Shown here: one piece after another, positions 1 through 12,400 of the stretch
Layout: each line of letters opens with the position of its first letter
How positions within the stretch are numbered: the stretch's first letter is position 1
NCBI GenBank assembly: GCA_947359465.1
Contig: OX375876.1
Coordinates: 62,316,998 to 62,380,997 of the forward strand
Direction of reading: 5' to 3'
Source of the DNA: Metellina segmentata
Lineage: Eukaryota; Arthropoda; Arachnida; Araneae; Tetragnathidae
DNA: 64,000 nt
Translations under genes and position numbers: made by a program
The notes under the pieces: model-generated
Databases searched by the model: none
What the model was told of the DNA's origin: nothing
What the model saw: the letters and a program-made list of their open reading frames with translations, nothing else

Positions 1-484
1 AAGTAAGAGGAAAGATTGTTTTAGGTGAACCATTATTGTTACAAAAATAATCAAAATGGTTATAACTTTTTTACTGTAGAAAATGACAAAACATTACAGA
101 ACGGATAATGTGCGTGTAGCTTTATGTTATTTCTCGCGATCGCTCGATTTGAATACCTGTACGTGGTATTGGATGCGAAGGCAGGTGTACTAATGTTGGG
201 CTAATTGACAAGTGACTGATTGACCTTCTATAGCAAACCAGCCCAGTATAATTCCAAGCCCATGTGCCCTAAACTTCTGAGATTTTACAATAACGACTAT
301 GTCTTTATGCTTCTTTTGATTGGAAGGTCGAGCCATTTTAAATAAGTTGCAGACCCGCGCGTTGTATCTGCATCCCATCAAAGATGATTTGGTACTTTTG
401 GATGTCAAGTCTAAACCTATATTTGCTTTCGTTCGTATTTTCTTTCTGAGAAGATTGCTATCTTCCAGATTTCTCTTTGCTTGT
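1..484. other. Upstream intergenic sequence
   Basis: AT-rich, with no credible coding frame. Bases 110-152 (GCGTGTAG...CGATCGCTC) recur with few changes at 701-743, so they are part of a direct repeat bracketing a SINE. Confidence 0.4.
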
Positions 485-648
485 GTTGGACCGTTGTAAC
501 CAGATAGAGCAACGGATTATCAACCGACCGGAGGGTTGCGAATTCGAATCCAACTAAAGAACCAAACTAGGATCTTTCTCTTCGGGTTTGATCCCGGACC
601 TTCACCATTCCTGTTGTGTTGTGCGACGTTAATTAAATACCTACTTGC
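485..648 (+). mobile_element. SINE family A copy (internally deleted)
   Basis: It starts with a tRNA-like head: AGAGCAACGGATT, then GGGTTGCGAATTCGAATCC, which contains a good pol III B box. It then jumps to the 3' body (GATCTTTC...GATCCCGGACC, TGTTGTG, GACGTTAATTAA, TACCTACTT). The middle of the family consensus is missing when compared with the copies at 45301 and 49558. Confidence 0.65.
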
Positions 649-741
649 CTCAATGTTTTAACATTCGACATTTTAACCTTTAGCGACATTTTAACTTTTC
701 ATGCGCGTGTAGTTTCATGTTATTTCTCCCGATCGCTCTGT

Positions 742-821
742 CGGATCTTTTCCTTAGTGGGTTTATCCCGGACTGTCGTCAATAGCCCGTTGTGTTGCTC
801 CATTAGGATGTTAATTAACTA
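742..821 (+). mobile_element. SINE family A 3' fragment
   Basis: It matches the 3' end of family A only: CGGATCTTTTCC, TCCCGGACTGTCG, AATAGCCCGTTGTGTTGCTCC, then a degraded GTTAATTAACTAC tail. Confidence 0.6.
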
Positions 822-1428
822 CTCAGACTTTCCGCTTATGAGTAAGTCTGCTGTGTAGTTTTGTAATATTGTGCAATAACGTTAACAATTTTTGCAGCAA
901 TATTCTGCAGGCCCTTTTAAACTACGCAGAAAAAATTTGCGAATGTGAATTTGCTAGCGCTTGATTTTATATTGTTAACACCAATGTATTACACCAATGA
1001 ATAAATAATGTCGATTTGTGTTCCAAGTGCATTAGGGAACTATACATATATAGAGATGTGTATGCAGTGGCGTAACTAAGGGAGGGTGACAGAGGCAGCG
1101 ATCCCGAATGTTAATGTCTAAAGGAGTTGTATTTGTAAAATATATATTTAAACGTTTTGTATCTTCTTGATAAAATGCTTTATAATTTTAAGTATAATTT
1201 TGTCCTAGTCATAGAAATAAATTCCAATTCTGAGGGTGTGAAATGATTGCTTTTGGTTGGTTGATGATAGAGATTTCATGTCACAAGGTACACAAAAGAG
1301 GCAAGCTTTCTTTATCGGATACAACGGCTTCAAATTCAATTATTTCATGTAACTCTCTGCATATGTATCACTTTTTATGTAGCCCACTGTATCCGTGTTA
1401 CTATCAACCCACCCCTCAAAGAAGTTAT

Positions 1429-1732
1429 CGTCATTAGAAGAAAACTAACCGGATATTGGACGATATATCTCGTCATTAGAATAAAACTAATCAGATCTTG
1501 ATGGACGATAGATCTCATCATTTGGAGAAAACTAACCAGATGTTGGACGATATATCTCGTCATAAGAAGAGAACTGACCAGATCTTAATGGACGATATAC
1601 CTCGTCGTTAGAAAACGGACCATAGCTTGATCTCATCATCATAAAAAATCGGCAAGATCTTGATAACAAGATATCTCGTCATTAGAAAAATTTGGCAAAT
1701 TTTGATAGATGAGATATCTTGTCGAAACCACT
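1429..1732. repeat. Tandem array of ~50-bp units with a palindromic core (family C)
   Basis: About six diverged units of the form GAYATATCTCGTCATTAGAA, AAACTAACCAGATCTTGATG. The core approximates the palindrome GACGAGATATCTCGTC. The right end reads TTGTCGAAACCACTTGAAGGGTTA, shared in inverted form with the left end of the copy at 47,985. Related copies lie near 27,611, 33,563 and 47,990. Confidence 0.7.
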
Positions 1733-3454
1733 TGAAGGGTTAAGAAAAGAGAAAAATAAATAAAATATTTTTTGCACAAGATAAAAAGGGGTATTTCGTA
1801 CTGCAGTCCTTAAAGCCCATTAAAGGATCCATTATCAAAGCTAAGTCTTTCGCTAGTTTCTATGCATATTCAATAAAAATTGAAAACAAAAATTAACCCG
1901 CTGTTCCGAAAAGTCTAGCTTTGCCTCTGGATAGATAAAATACTTTTCAAATTCCTGGTGTAAATCTTTTTGCATTTCTTACGTGGCTCTTATAGTCGTT
2001 AAAAAATTAACTATGAAATACGGTATGAGAGGGGAATATACAATGAATATTACATCGTAATAGTGGAAAAGATGAAAACAATCGACTGAAGCAAGGGAAA
2101 TTTGTAGTCAAAAAATTTAAATGCACACCACATAGATATTAAGATATTAATATAAAGATATAAATATATTAAGATCCAGTGATGCATTTTAATTAATATC
2201 TTGCAAGTCTGGATTGAGATCATTAGAAGAGAAAAATAATTAAAATATTTTTGTGCATTCCTTTCATATTTCAATTTGAAATTTTTAATAGCACTTTTTA
2301 CGGAGAAATTAAATTGGACAAGAATTAATCTTTTAGTTCCATGCCTCATGATTTTTCTAGTATTACAAATTTTTATTGTTAATTTTGGGACTCTATTTCC
2401 CCTTACGAGTATCAGAATCATTTTGATTTGGTATCTTCTTACTCATGCGTCTATAACTTATTTAAATAAAAACCAGACGGAGGAAATTGAACAAGAGCAA
2501 AAAGGAGAAAATATAGAATATAAAAAGTTTTTTCGCTTTAGTCTCCAAGCGATTGAAAGCTGAAAGAGTCGCGCTGAATTCTTTTTAATTTTATTCCACT
2601 CTTTAATGATAATTATTCTTTGGCTTCATCTTTCCTTTCATGAAGATGGCATTTTTTGATGATAGTCGCTATAATGTATTCTGTGTCTGAAGCAGGAGAT
2701 ATTGCATCGATAATGACGAAAATGGAAGCGGGAAATTATTTCTTTTGCCTTCGAGCGAAAAGAAGATACGGGCTCATTGGCTCATTGTCACATGCGGGAA
2801 AAGGCATAGAAACGAAAAAAAAAACATTTGCTTTATTAATGGAGTAATTTATCTCTGTGTATGTGACGTAATATTCACTGCTTAAATCACGGAACTAATT
2901 TCATCTATTACGGTAGAAAGATAACAATCACCAATCAATGATAAAAAAAAAATTTGAAATTTACAATTTCATCGAAATTTTCGCTGGAATTTTTTAGTTT
3001 ATTGATTTTTGTTACGTAGTGAATAAGATTTAAGGTTCAGCACAATTACAATTTCTTTCTTTCAGCACAATTCGATTTCTTGGACCTTCCGTATATTAAT
3101 CCTAATAAACAAGGTTCAACACTCAAATAAACACTCTTGTGCTCATATTACTTGATATAGAATGCAAAGCGTCTATGAAGTACAATTTAAAATTTGGGTG
3201 AGTCAGATTTTCCAATTTCGATTTTAAAGAGTGTTATAGTGAAAGCCTTAAGGAGAGAAACAGAAACGAATACAAAACTTTCAATAGAATATGGAAGACA
3301 CATTTTTCTGCCGTGTTTTGAAAATACCTACAGAATGTCTATGAATTTAAATACCTATGAATTTAAATGTCAGTTACAAAATTATTTAGATCATAAAATT
3401 TAGTATGCACCCATCCAATTTCTTGAAAATACTCAGCAAAAGACACAAAATTAG
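1733..3454. other. Upstream intergenic sequence, AT-rich
   Basis: No coding support. A roughly 30-bp motif (AGAGAAAAATAAATAAAATATTTTTTGCAC) near 1,747 recurs at about 2,227 with small changes. Nothing else recognised. Confidence 0.35.
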
Positions 3455-4600
3455 GTGTTTTTTTCACGTATGCCTTGGGGCATTGAATTATTTGTAATTA
3501 TTTCAATAATTTAATTTGTTTCTCTGACTATTTTTGCCTGCTTGTTTCATAGTATCCTTCTTACATTCAGTACTCTGAATATCGTGAATTTAACCACTTT
3601 TCCCCACTAGGATTTTCATTTTCGATAAATCATTTTCGATGATTTTTTTTTCAAGCCCATTGACGTCCTTAGGCCATGGTGGAGTGTGTAGTTGCTGCTA
3701 AAAGAAGTAAAACACTTTCAGCGTAACTATTTTTGATCCTTACCTGTTCTCTCTCTCTCTCTCTCTTTCTTTCTGAGAACAAATATCAATCGACACAAAA
3801 ATTTGACTCTAAATCGAAATTAAAAAAATGCTCTTTAATAAAATTAAAAATTTAATTTTTCTTGATTTCATTGGTAAAAAATTAAATTTCCAACCTATCC
3901 AGCTAGCATACAACGCCATATACGCACCGGAATACGCTCATGCTTAGGAGTTGGTTCAGTGTGCTGAGGAAGTGATTCACTTTTAGGATTCTGATAAAAA
4001 TATCATTGCAGTAACCTCTAAAAACATTGAATTTGATTTCTTAGCTAAAAATTGCTCTGTTTTGGGTGGTAATGACCAATTATATGTTTACCAGAACCCT
4101 ATAAGTGAACAGCTTCTTCATCGCATGACCCTCTACGAGAATGAGTATTTTTCAGTGTTCGTATGCTAACTGGAGAGGTTGGAATTTAGTATGTATTCAT
4201 GAAATCATGGAAAGTATAATATTTAACTCTTTTCAAGAGTAATTACATAAAAGGGGCTCACAAAATTTGGATTAAGAGTCGCAATTTTTATGTCTCTACT
4301 CAGTCGTTTCCACTCAGAAAGAAAAGAAACTCTGCAAAAATAGTTAAGATGAAATTGTTTTACTACTTTAAACTACAACTACAAACCCCTCCCTACTTCA
4401 GGACGTCAATGGACTCGAAAATTTCTGGTCCTAGTCGGAATAAATGGTTAAAAAATCACGATATTCAGAGCTCGTGGTTAGACCGATTCTATGGGCAAAT
4501 ATTCTGAAAACACACACACACAACACCAATTCATTCAATTATGTGCCCTTAAGTTTACAAATTGTTAAACATGCAAAAAAGTGTGCAATTTTTTTTATTT
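3455..4600. repeat. Long imperfect palindrome (inverted duplication), centre ~4,044
   Basis: The two arms are reverse complements with scattered mismatches and indels. Paired anchors include CTCTGAATATCGTGA (3577 region) with TCACGATATTCAGAG (4456 region); CACTAGG (3606) with CCTAGTC (4432); GACGTCC (3662) with GGACGTC (4401); TAGCATA (3904) with TATGCTA (4162); and TTCTGATAAAAATAT (3990 region) with its partner near 4,085. The centre is the palindrome TTAGCTAA at 4041-4048, so there is almost no loop. The core from about 3,570 to 4,480 is clear; the outer 100 bp on each side is weaker. Confidence 0.75.
3748..3774. repeat. (CT)n microsatellite
   Basis: A CT run followed by TTTC units, inside the left arm of the palindrome. 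The opposite arm has only a diverged purine-rich counterpart (CAGAAAGAAAAGAAA), so the run grew after the inversion. Confidence 0.85.
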
Positions 4601-4894
4601 TGCGTTTTTATTGTGTCTTGACAAAATTGGCTGGGTGTATAACAAATTTAGTGACTTAGAACTTTACAATTTTGACATTCAAAACCTATTTTTCTAAATA
4701 TGGCTGCATGGAATTGTTTTTTTTTTAGCTTGATGTGTTTTTAAATATGTACTTTAACCATTCCTATAAAAATTAAACTCACTTTTTTAGTTATTGCCGA
4801 GTTTTGGGATTTTAAAGATATCTCATAGTGTGTACCGAATTTCGGAAGCCATTGTAAATGTTTTAAGAATTTACAGATTAGAGTTCACTTGAGT

Positions 4895-5365
4895 AAAACT
4901 TTTGGTACTTTAAAAAATAACTGAATTGGGGAACTGAAATCTAAATATTCTGACGATTATGTGCCCATTTTTGATATACTACTACATTATTCTAGAAATG
5001 AAATTGGATGTTAAAATATATTATCAAAGATTATTTTCAAATGCGCATGAATACAAAATGTCTCAAATCAGTAAACAGGAAAACAAATTGTTTCTTGTTT
5101 TACTGAAATGAAATGAATCAATATAAATGTTTCAAATTTATGAATTGAAATCAACAGGATTTGTTTTTGTACTTTTTAAATGCAGAATGAAATTGCAGAA
5201 CTGAAAAATAGAAAATTTCCAATGATCATGTCCCTATTTTTGGAATATCACGTCCTTATTTTTGGTTTTCATTATTCAAGAAATGCAATTGGACTAAAGT
5301 AGGAAATGCGCATTAACATTTATATGCCTAAGATACAGTTAAAAAAGAAAACAATTTGTGAGAAA
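4895..5365 (+). repeat. Diverged tandem duplication (~270-bp unit)
   Basis: 4,895-5,100 and 5,165-5,365 share in order: GTACTTTWAAAAA, GGAACTGAAA, AATGATCATGTCCCTATTTTTG (first copy GACGATTATGTGCCCATTTTTG), ATTATTCWAGAAATG, AATGCGCATKAA and GAAAACAAWTTGT. The order and spacing are conserved. Confidence 0.55.
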
Positions 5366-5879
5366 AAACAAATGACTTGAAATTTCAAACATTTGATTAC
5401 AGAAGAGATTATGGATTACCGAATAAAAAACAATGGATATATGTTGTTCATGCGCATGAATAATGTGTAAAAACCTGAAACAATGAATGAATAATTTATA
5501 TGAATAAAAAATGCAATGTAACTACTCTCATTTTCTGTTTTATCGAACATTAAAAACATTCCATTTGATCAGATTAGAAATGAGAAAATGTCTGAATACG
5601 TATAAATTGAAGTGATGGATATTTTACACGACTGACAAATACGTATTGTTGAACCAAATGTATTTTTCCAGACAGTCAAATACAAAACAGCAACCCTTTC
5701 CAACATATAATAGCGGAAGTGAATACCTGAGAAATAAAGAAATAATTAATTCCTTTTGTGAACACACCGCAATTATTGTCTAATTTGACGCAATTCTTCT
5801 CTGTTTCAGATCATGCGTCATAGCTTTCATTCATGAACTACTTTAAGGGAAATAACAAATACCTACTACACGAAACACC

Positions 5880-6362
5880 GAGCCGTTTTCTTACGCATTT
5901 GCTCTTCCTGTGACGCTGCCCGAATATCTTCGTCATTAATTTCTCATGTGTTCTGATTCCGCCTCTTTCCCCAAAGACGATCGTCCGCTCCACCGCTGGC
6001 GTCATTTTGGCATTCTCTTTCGCAAGTGGCGATGACAGGCTACTCTGGTTCTGGCAACCCTTTTTGACGCTTGTACCGGTTTTTCAGTGCAGTAGAGACG
6101 GAGAATCTTTGGTCATCGGTTAGAATTTGTACGTTAAAGCAGAACGTTTTTTGGTTATTTGTGCACGGAAAATTTTTCTAGTCTTGCACTTGCCGTTTTT
6201 GAATATACCTGTGCTTAGCGAAGGATTATTCTACCCTGTGGAAAAATTCAAATTCTGTTCTTTACCGAAGTTCCTCCTCTGATTTTGTGATTTTCTTGTT
6301 CGGTGTGTTTTGCTTCTATCAAAACTGGAGAATTAGTGGTTTATAGAACGCTTTGAAGAAGG
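5880..6362 (+). promoter_or_regulatory. Fas2: Putative Fas2 promoter region and 5' leader
   Basis: Less AT-rich than the flanks and directly upstream of the start codon. TCAGTG at 6084-6089 resembles an arthropod initiator (TCAGTY) but misses the last base. GGTCA at 6111-6115 fits a downstream promoter element, but sits two bases too close to that initiator. No TATA box is evident. The transcription start is therefore only a guess; an upstream 5' UTR exon cannot be excluded. Confidence 0.3.
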
Positions 6363-6411
6363 ATGCGGGATTTCAAGCGAATAGGATTGTTATTGTTTGT
6401 GGCATTATCAG
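6363..6411 (+). CDS. Fas2: Fas2 exon 1: start codon and most of the signal peptide
   Basis: ATG at 6363 follows AAGG, and an in-frame TGA at 6354-6356 blocks any longer N-terminus. The exon encodes MRDFKRIGLLLFVALS plus the first base of a glycine codon and ends at a GTGAGT donor (phase 1). The hydrophobic core continues into exon 2, so the signal peptide is split by the 52-kb intron. Reading on past the donor reaches a stop at 6581 in protein-like noise, consistent with intron sequence. Confidence 0.85.
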
Positions 6412-9400
6412 GTGAGTGTCTAAAGATATTTGCCTTTCTTTGTCAAAAGGGTATCCTTATTGTCTCGATTATCTTCCACACATCTTTTGACAGAAATAAT
6501 ATTCGGGTTCGCTGTGCTGCGTGTAAGTTCAATGTGGAAGTTGTAAAAAGTTCCACATTTGCAGTGAATAATAGAAATTGACGAAATAGTCTATTTTAAT
6601 TTTCAAGTCCGTAAGTATATAATTGGAAACAATCTAATATGGAGTTTTAATTTCATTTAAAGTTATTGTGTTCAAATATTTCCTTTTGCTGTCACAATCC
6701 CATCAGTGCTTTTCTTCAATCCGTTCAGACGTTTCATAAACCTTGTATTCTACTCCTTTTGTTATTTAGTTTTTGATTCGTAATTTAATTTTTTGACGTT
6801 TGAGTAATGCCTAACTTTATTGATTCCACAAAGATGGATATGGCATTTTAAAGGATCATCGATTTTATAAGAATCCTGTTCTTGGCAGTATATAACATTT
6901 TAAAATACTTACACTTCAGAACTTAGCAAAAACTTCATTCCTTTCGTTTCGAATTAATCAATGTTCTTAATTACAAGACGTTAAAGGGTTTCAAATCGGC
7001 TGTCTTCTTAAATTTATTAGTACCTAAAACTTTTTCACAAACAATATTCATCAATCTGTATGAAAATATCAGTTTCCCCGTTATTTCATACAACACTCAA
7101 TAATTAATCACCCAAGGGATTCAGATTTCGAAATAATATTACGTTACTCATCAATTTTTAAACAATGGTGCCACCGGACTGAATATTAAATTTTTATTTT
7201 TTATTTTTTTAGTTTATCGTGAAGGAATTTAAAAATTTCTCGCTTTCGTTAATTATTGATTTGAATTCGTTCAATTTTAATAGAACCGAACTGGATTATA
7301 TATTTTTTTCTATATTTCACATGAAATGTATTTTAATTATCTCGTGTAGCTCCAGCTCCTTATTTTGCTCTCGCTTATCAACTCTAAACGCTTTAAGATA
7401 TTTTCTATTTCATTCTTTTCGCAAATCGATGTCATCGGATTCCTTTTTGAAATTAATAAATTTTAGCCATTTTTTGATGTTGCAAAGAGTTGCTGTGCAA
7501 TCTTTATCATTACGCTTAAAAAATAAGTTTATATTTCAGTGCTCGTTAAAGTTTATAGAGTTCTGGATTCATTGATAACTTCTGACTGCGTTCCTAGCTT
7601 TCCGTGTTGTCATCCGGGCATTCTGAATAACGTTTCCATTCTTTGTTTAGCACTGTATAAGTTAATGCGTTATTGTCTCTTGCGAATTCTTTATGACGCT
7701 TAATAAGTTTGAAGGGAAAATGTGGGACAAAGAATTTTGTAGCTTAGTCACTTTATTTGTAGGCAGTATCTCCAAATCCTTGACATGCTTTCTGAGAGGA
7801 ATTTCTGGTAGAAAACCTGCACCGCATTCAAGCCTGCTGTCAACTCACGTTTGGCATATAATTTGTGTGAACTTTATCTCTGTCGACATTCTATATCGTA
7901 AATAAAAATCAAACTGGTCTCACGAGGGAAAATAGTAAATTGATAATTTAAACTGCTTATTTAGATTGTTGCAAGTATCGACATTGAAGTTTATAATTGC
8001 ACTACCTTTAAAATGTTAACTTGGGAAGTTAAACTCATTTTATCGCTGATTCTACGATATTCTGATTCGATTATAGAAAAATAATACTTACCAAAGTTAG
8101 ATTGTTGTGACAAAAGAAATCAAATCTTAAAACAATATAATTTTAATGGCATACATTACTCCTTGTTCTACCAACCTGCGGATAGAGCTCAAAAATGTTT
8201 ACTTAATAAAATTATAATACGATGTAGAATTTTAAATATACAGAAAGATGTTTCCTTTTTTTAGTTCAATGCAATTCAAAATATAAAAATAAATTAAGTA
8301 TAATAAACATTTAAAATAAGTAGCAGAGGGTAAAAACTAAATTAGAGCCAGTTTTCTATCCATGGAGCAATTTATGAAACGACCCTATCTTTTGTAAATA
8401 TTTTTCCATACTCATTAAATATCGATTCAATTTTCTAAACCCTTAAAATATCTGCTAAAATAATTAATCGTCTTGTTTTAAATTTGATAGAACTTTTAAA
8501 AACTGACTTAATTCTAGGTTTAACATTTCTACTGAAGGATTATTATCAAATAAAAGTTTAGTGTTTAGGTAACAAAGCAACGGTTATCGCAAAATAATTC
8601 TATGAAACAGTTGCAAGGCCATGCTATTTGTATTGCATTTTTCCGAGGATGAATAAATGTGGAACTCTCAAGAGAACAAAGAGATATTCTTGTTTCATTA
8701 CGCTCTCAAAAGTAGCGCTCCAATCAAGAAAATCCCTTTTTAATGAGTTACGATTCGTTTAAACAAACACAATGAACATTTTCAACAGCTCTTTAGAGAA
8801 ACTTCTGTCATATTGATTTTAATCCTTCATAAGTAGTCGTATCGTTTGAGTGTGTTAAGGTTATTTAAGTGTGTATTTATTGATCAAAAATGCATTAGGT
8901 TAAACTAAACGTAGCAGCCTCTGCCTGTGTTTGAACAATTTATTTAAATGAAGTAAATTTTTCAATTTTGTTCTTCAAAATATTAATGTAGCTCCTATTT
9001 GAGGTGTAAGAAACAATGAATTCTGCCTGAAATGTCTTGAGTAATAAAAAAAGAGTGAAACGGAAGAAATACTTTTATGAAATGGATAACGCTATGGAAC
9101 GCTAACGTATTTTGAAGGAAAGTAAATCCGTGTTTTAGAAATCCTTTATCTGTGTAGAAATATACCGTTTCTAAAGAGCTCTTAGAATTTCTAATTATTA
9201 GTTAATCATATAAAATGAACAATCCTTTTAACAGTAAATACAGACATGCGATAATATTAAGGTATCCTTTCCACAAAAATATCTTTTCAACATTCAATTC
9301 AGAACAAAACTTTAATTCCTTCGTATTTTATGTTCGTAACTATACTTGATAATAAAAATTTCCTCGTTTTTAATGAACACGTTACCCCGTTTTCACTAAC

Positions 9401-12400
9401 TTAATATACTACATTGGATTTAATAAAATTTCTTATTTCTCTTCGTCTTTTTTTTCTTATGTATCTGTGTAGAATTCTCAATGCTGGTAAGGGTCGGTAA
9501 ATAGAATATAGCCGTTTTGGAATCCATCACTAGTTTACTGTGTTCAGTTTCTCCATCCGCTAAGTCAGAACTCTCCCATGTGAAAGAGTCAATAAACCAT
9601 GAAGAATATTTTTTATACACCTGCCTTTCGCTGAACACGACTTATTTATTCATCCGTTCAATTAACGTTCTCCCAGATTCCATAAACTTACTCCTCCAAA
9701 ACTTATTTCTCCATTTTCAGAAGCCGAAACTAGGTTTATGGAGTTAACGTTTCTTCTCACGGTGTTAGTTAAGCTAAGTTGCTCATATCATTCGCGATTC
9801 ACCGTGACACTTAGAAGTTGCACAATATCCTCAACGTAATTGTCTGAAAGCTACAAAACCTTCGCGTTTGTCTTTTTTGGAAGGAAGAGCTTCCTGTCAT
9901 ATTTTTCTAAATATAACCTCGAGCTTTTATTACCTTAGCATCCTCTAGGGAAAGACGAGAGCTACTAAATGCTCGGAATTCTTCCATTTTTGAAATTGAA
10001 TGAGCCCTTCCGCCGCTTTTTCTATCAAAAATAATTCCAAGGTCAAATCCTCGAATTGAATTTGAATAAATTATAGCTTTCATTTTTATCACAGAAGTGA
10101 ACTTCTCGTAATGTTTTTATTTTTTGTAGTATTTTGACTGGGGCTCACTAGTGTGCTAAGTTAGGGGTATTGCTAAAAAATGCATTCAATTTTTACGAAA
10201 TAAACTGTTTTTAATATTACGTCAGACATTAGCTCTTTCACCATAAATCTATCTGTCAGCCCACTATAACCTTGAAACGCAAATAAAATACGAAAATCGA
10301 TCTGTATTATTCACTGCTACGTCAGCAAGATCAGGGCAAACTATTCAGGTGAATTCCTGTCATGTTTGAAAGGCCACACAGAGGACAAGTTGGAGAGTTT
10401 GACAAACCATTCCGATGTAGATTATTTTTTAGACAGTTGTGAAGAATTTAGAATGTTTCGAATAATCTTCCATCTCGTCGAATGAGATAAAACAAAATTG
10501 TTAACTGCACAAGGGGAGAATTTGATCATTTAAGTACAGAAATTATACCCATACGCGAAGTAATGCGTGGTCTTTTATTTCCAAACAGTCAAATAACCTC
10601 TGCCATCCTACGCTTCTATTTGTTTCCCCTGTAGTTTGAACGGATATCGCTCATTCTCTCTCGCAATTAGTGTAACTGGGGTACTCAGAGCGATGTAAGG
10701 TCAAGGCTCGAAACACGAAGAGAAATTGTAGTGTTTATGAAGGAGCCGATAAGTGGTTTTTTTCCCCAGCTGTTAATCAAAAAACGAAGGCACTTTTCAA
10801 CACTTCATCAGCAGAAAGTTTACTTTAAGACAAAAAAAAAACGTGTCTTCCGAGGAATGTGTTTCTTCTATCCTTCTCAATCTATTTAACGTAACACCTT
10901 TCTTTCCGATAAGAATCTTTGCTACATACTTTCTGTGCATTATCTTTTGGTGAGCAAGATCATATCCAGCAACAGGGGTGGTCTTTGTAGGCGTTTGATA
11001 ATAAACAGAAAAAAAGAAAAACGGAGTATCGACCGACCGTAAAACTCTGCATAGCTTACAGGTAAAAACCTTTTGGGAAAAGAAGCAAGAAAAAGTGCAT
11101 TCAGGTTTTTCGAATGGATGGGGGATCCCGAAATTTCCCACACTTTTGCCTCTGTCCCATGCGGTGCTCTCATTGGAGGCTAACAATCCGTGGTTCCCCA
11201 TGCAAACGGAGTGCCATTTAATGCGTCCCCCTTACCTTTTCAAGTTCAGCAGGTAATTTCGCCGTGAGTGCTTTTTCTTGGCGAGTAATCGCCTATGTTC
11301 CTCCAACTTCGTCATCATTTCGTCTTCGTTCTATGTCCAGGTTTGGGAATTAGTTTAGTGCGTAGTTCGGATTAGATTGCATTTAGATTTTTGTTTTAAA
11401 GCGATATATGAATCGCAATCTTGCATTTTGTGGTCTTGATATTCACAAAAAATGTTGACTCCTTGAATGAAATATACGTTTTAGAGAATGTAAAGGCATA
11501 TTTTGTTGTCTACAAAGATAGGGATGACGATTGATAGAAGCTGCAAATAATTCACTAATCATTTATCTTGATCTTTTAACAGTAATTGTTAAAATTAACT
11601 TTTTTTGAAAATAGGCTATTTATATATTAGCAACTGCCTTACTTGTTGACTGCTCAGTCTTACGAAGATTTCATAATTTGAAACATGGTGTTTAAAATTC
11701 CTTCCATTGATATATAATCCTTCTAAAATCTTACAGGTAAGATTATTTTAAAATATAGGTGTATATTTTAAAATAATACCTTCTTTTCAGAGTTTAGCTT
11801 AATTATCCTATTTATTTAATTAACATCCAGATATTGCAAAAAAAAAAAAAAAATCAGTGCATTAACTATCGTGAAGACTTCGATTAAACGTAAAATGAAA
11901 TAAAGTTTGATTTAAAATAAATTCTTGGATTGAAATTGCAATTATAAAAATAATTTTGTATCAAATTTGTAGTTTACTGAAATTTTATTACGATTTTTGA
12001 TTAGATTCAAATTTAATTTCAATCTTAAATGAAGTGAAGTGGTCATAATGGAATATTTCCTCCTCTTGTAACATCTCTGAAAAATGAATTAAAATGGGTA
12101 CAAATTTAGAAATGTGTTTATGGAAATTAGAAAGACTGCTGATAACTTTAAAAAAGTAACCAAATGAACGTTCAAAATAGCAAAATTTGTTTTAAAAGCA
12201 TGTCTTTTAACATTTAACATTTGGAGTGATTTTGAAGTGATTATATTGAAACACACTCAAACTGTAGTCTCACCTTCCCTAAGTGCGTAGTGATTTCAAC
12301 GTAAGGGCTGCGTCCCCAACTAAGAAGATCTCGAAGGATTACCCTGGGCGTTTCGGTCTTTTTCCAAGAACTGGCAACCCTGCATTGAAGACCCTTCGCC

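Noticed and set aside
10797..11201. 134-codon minus-strand frame
   Set aside because: Low-complexity stretches (FFFF, KKK origin) and no motif; overlapping frame in another phase is also open.
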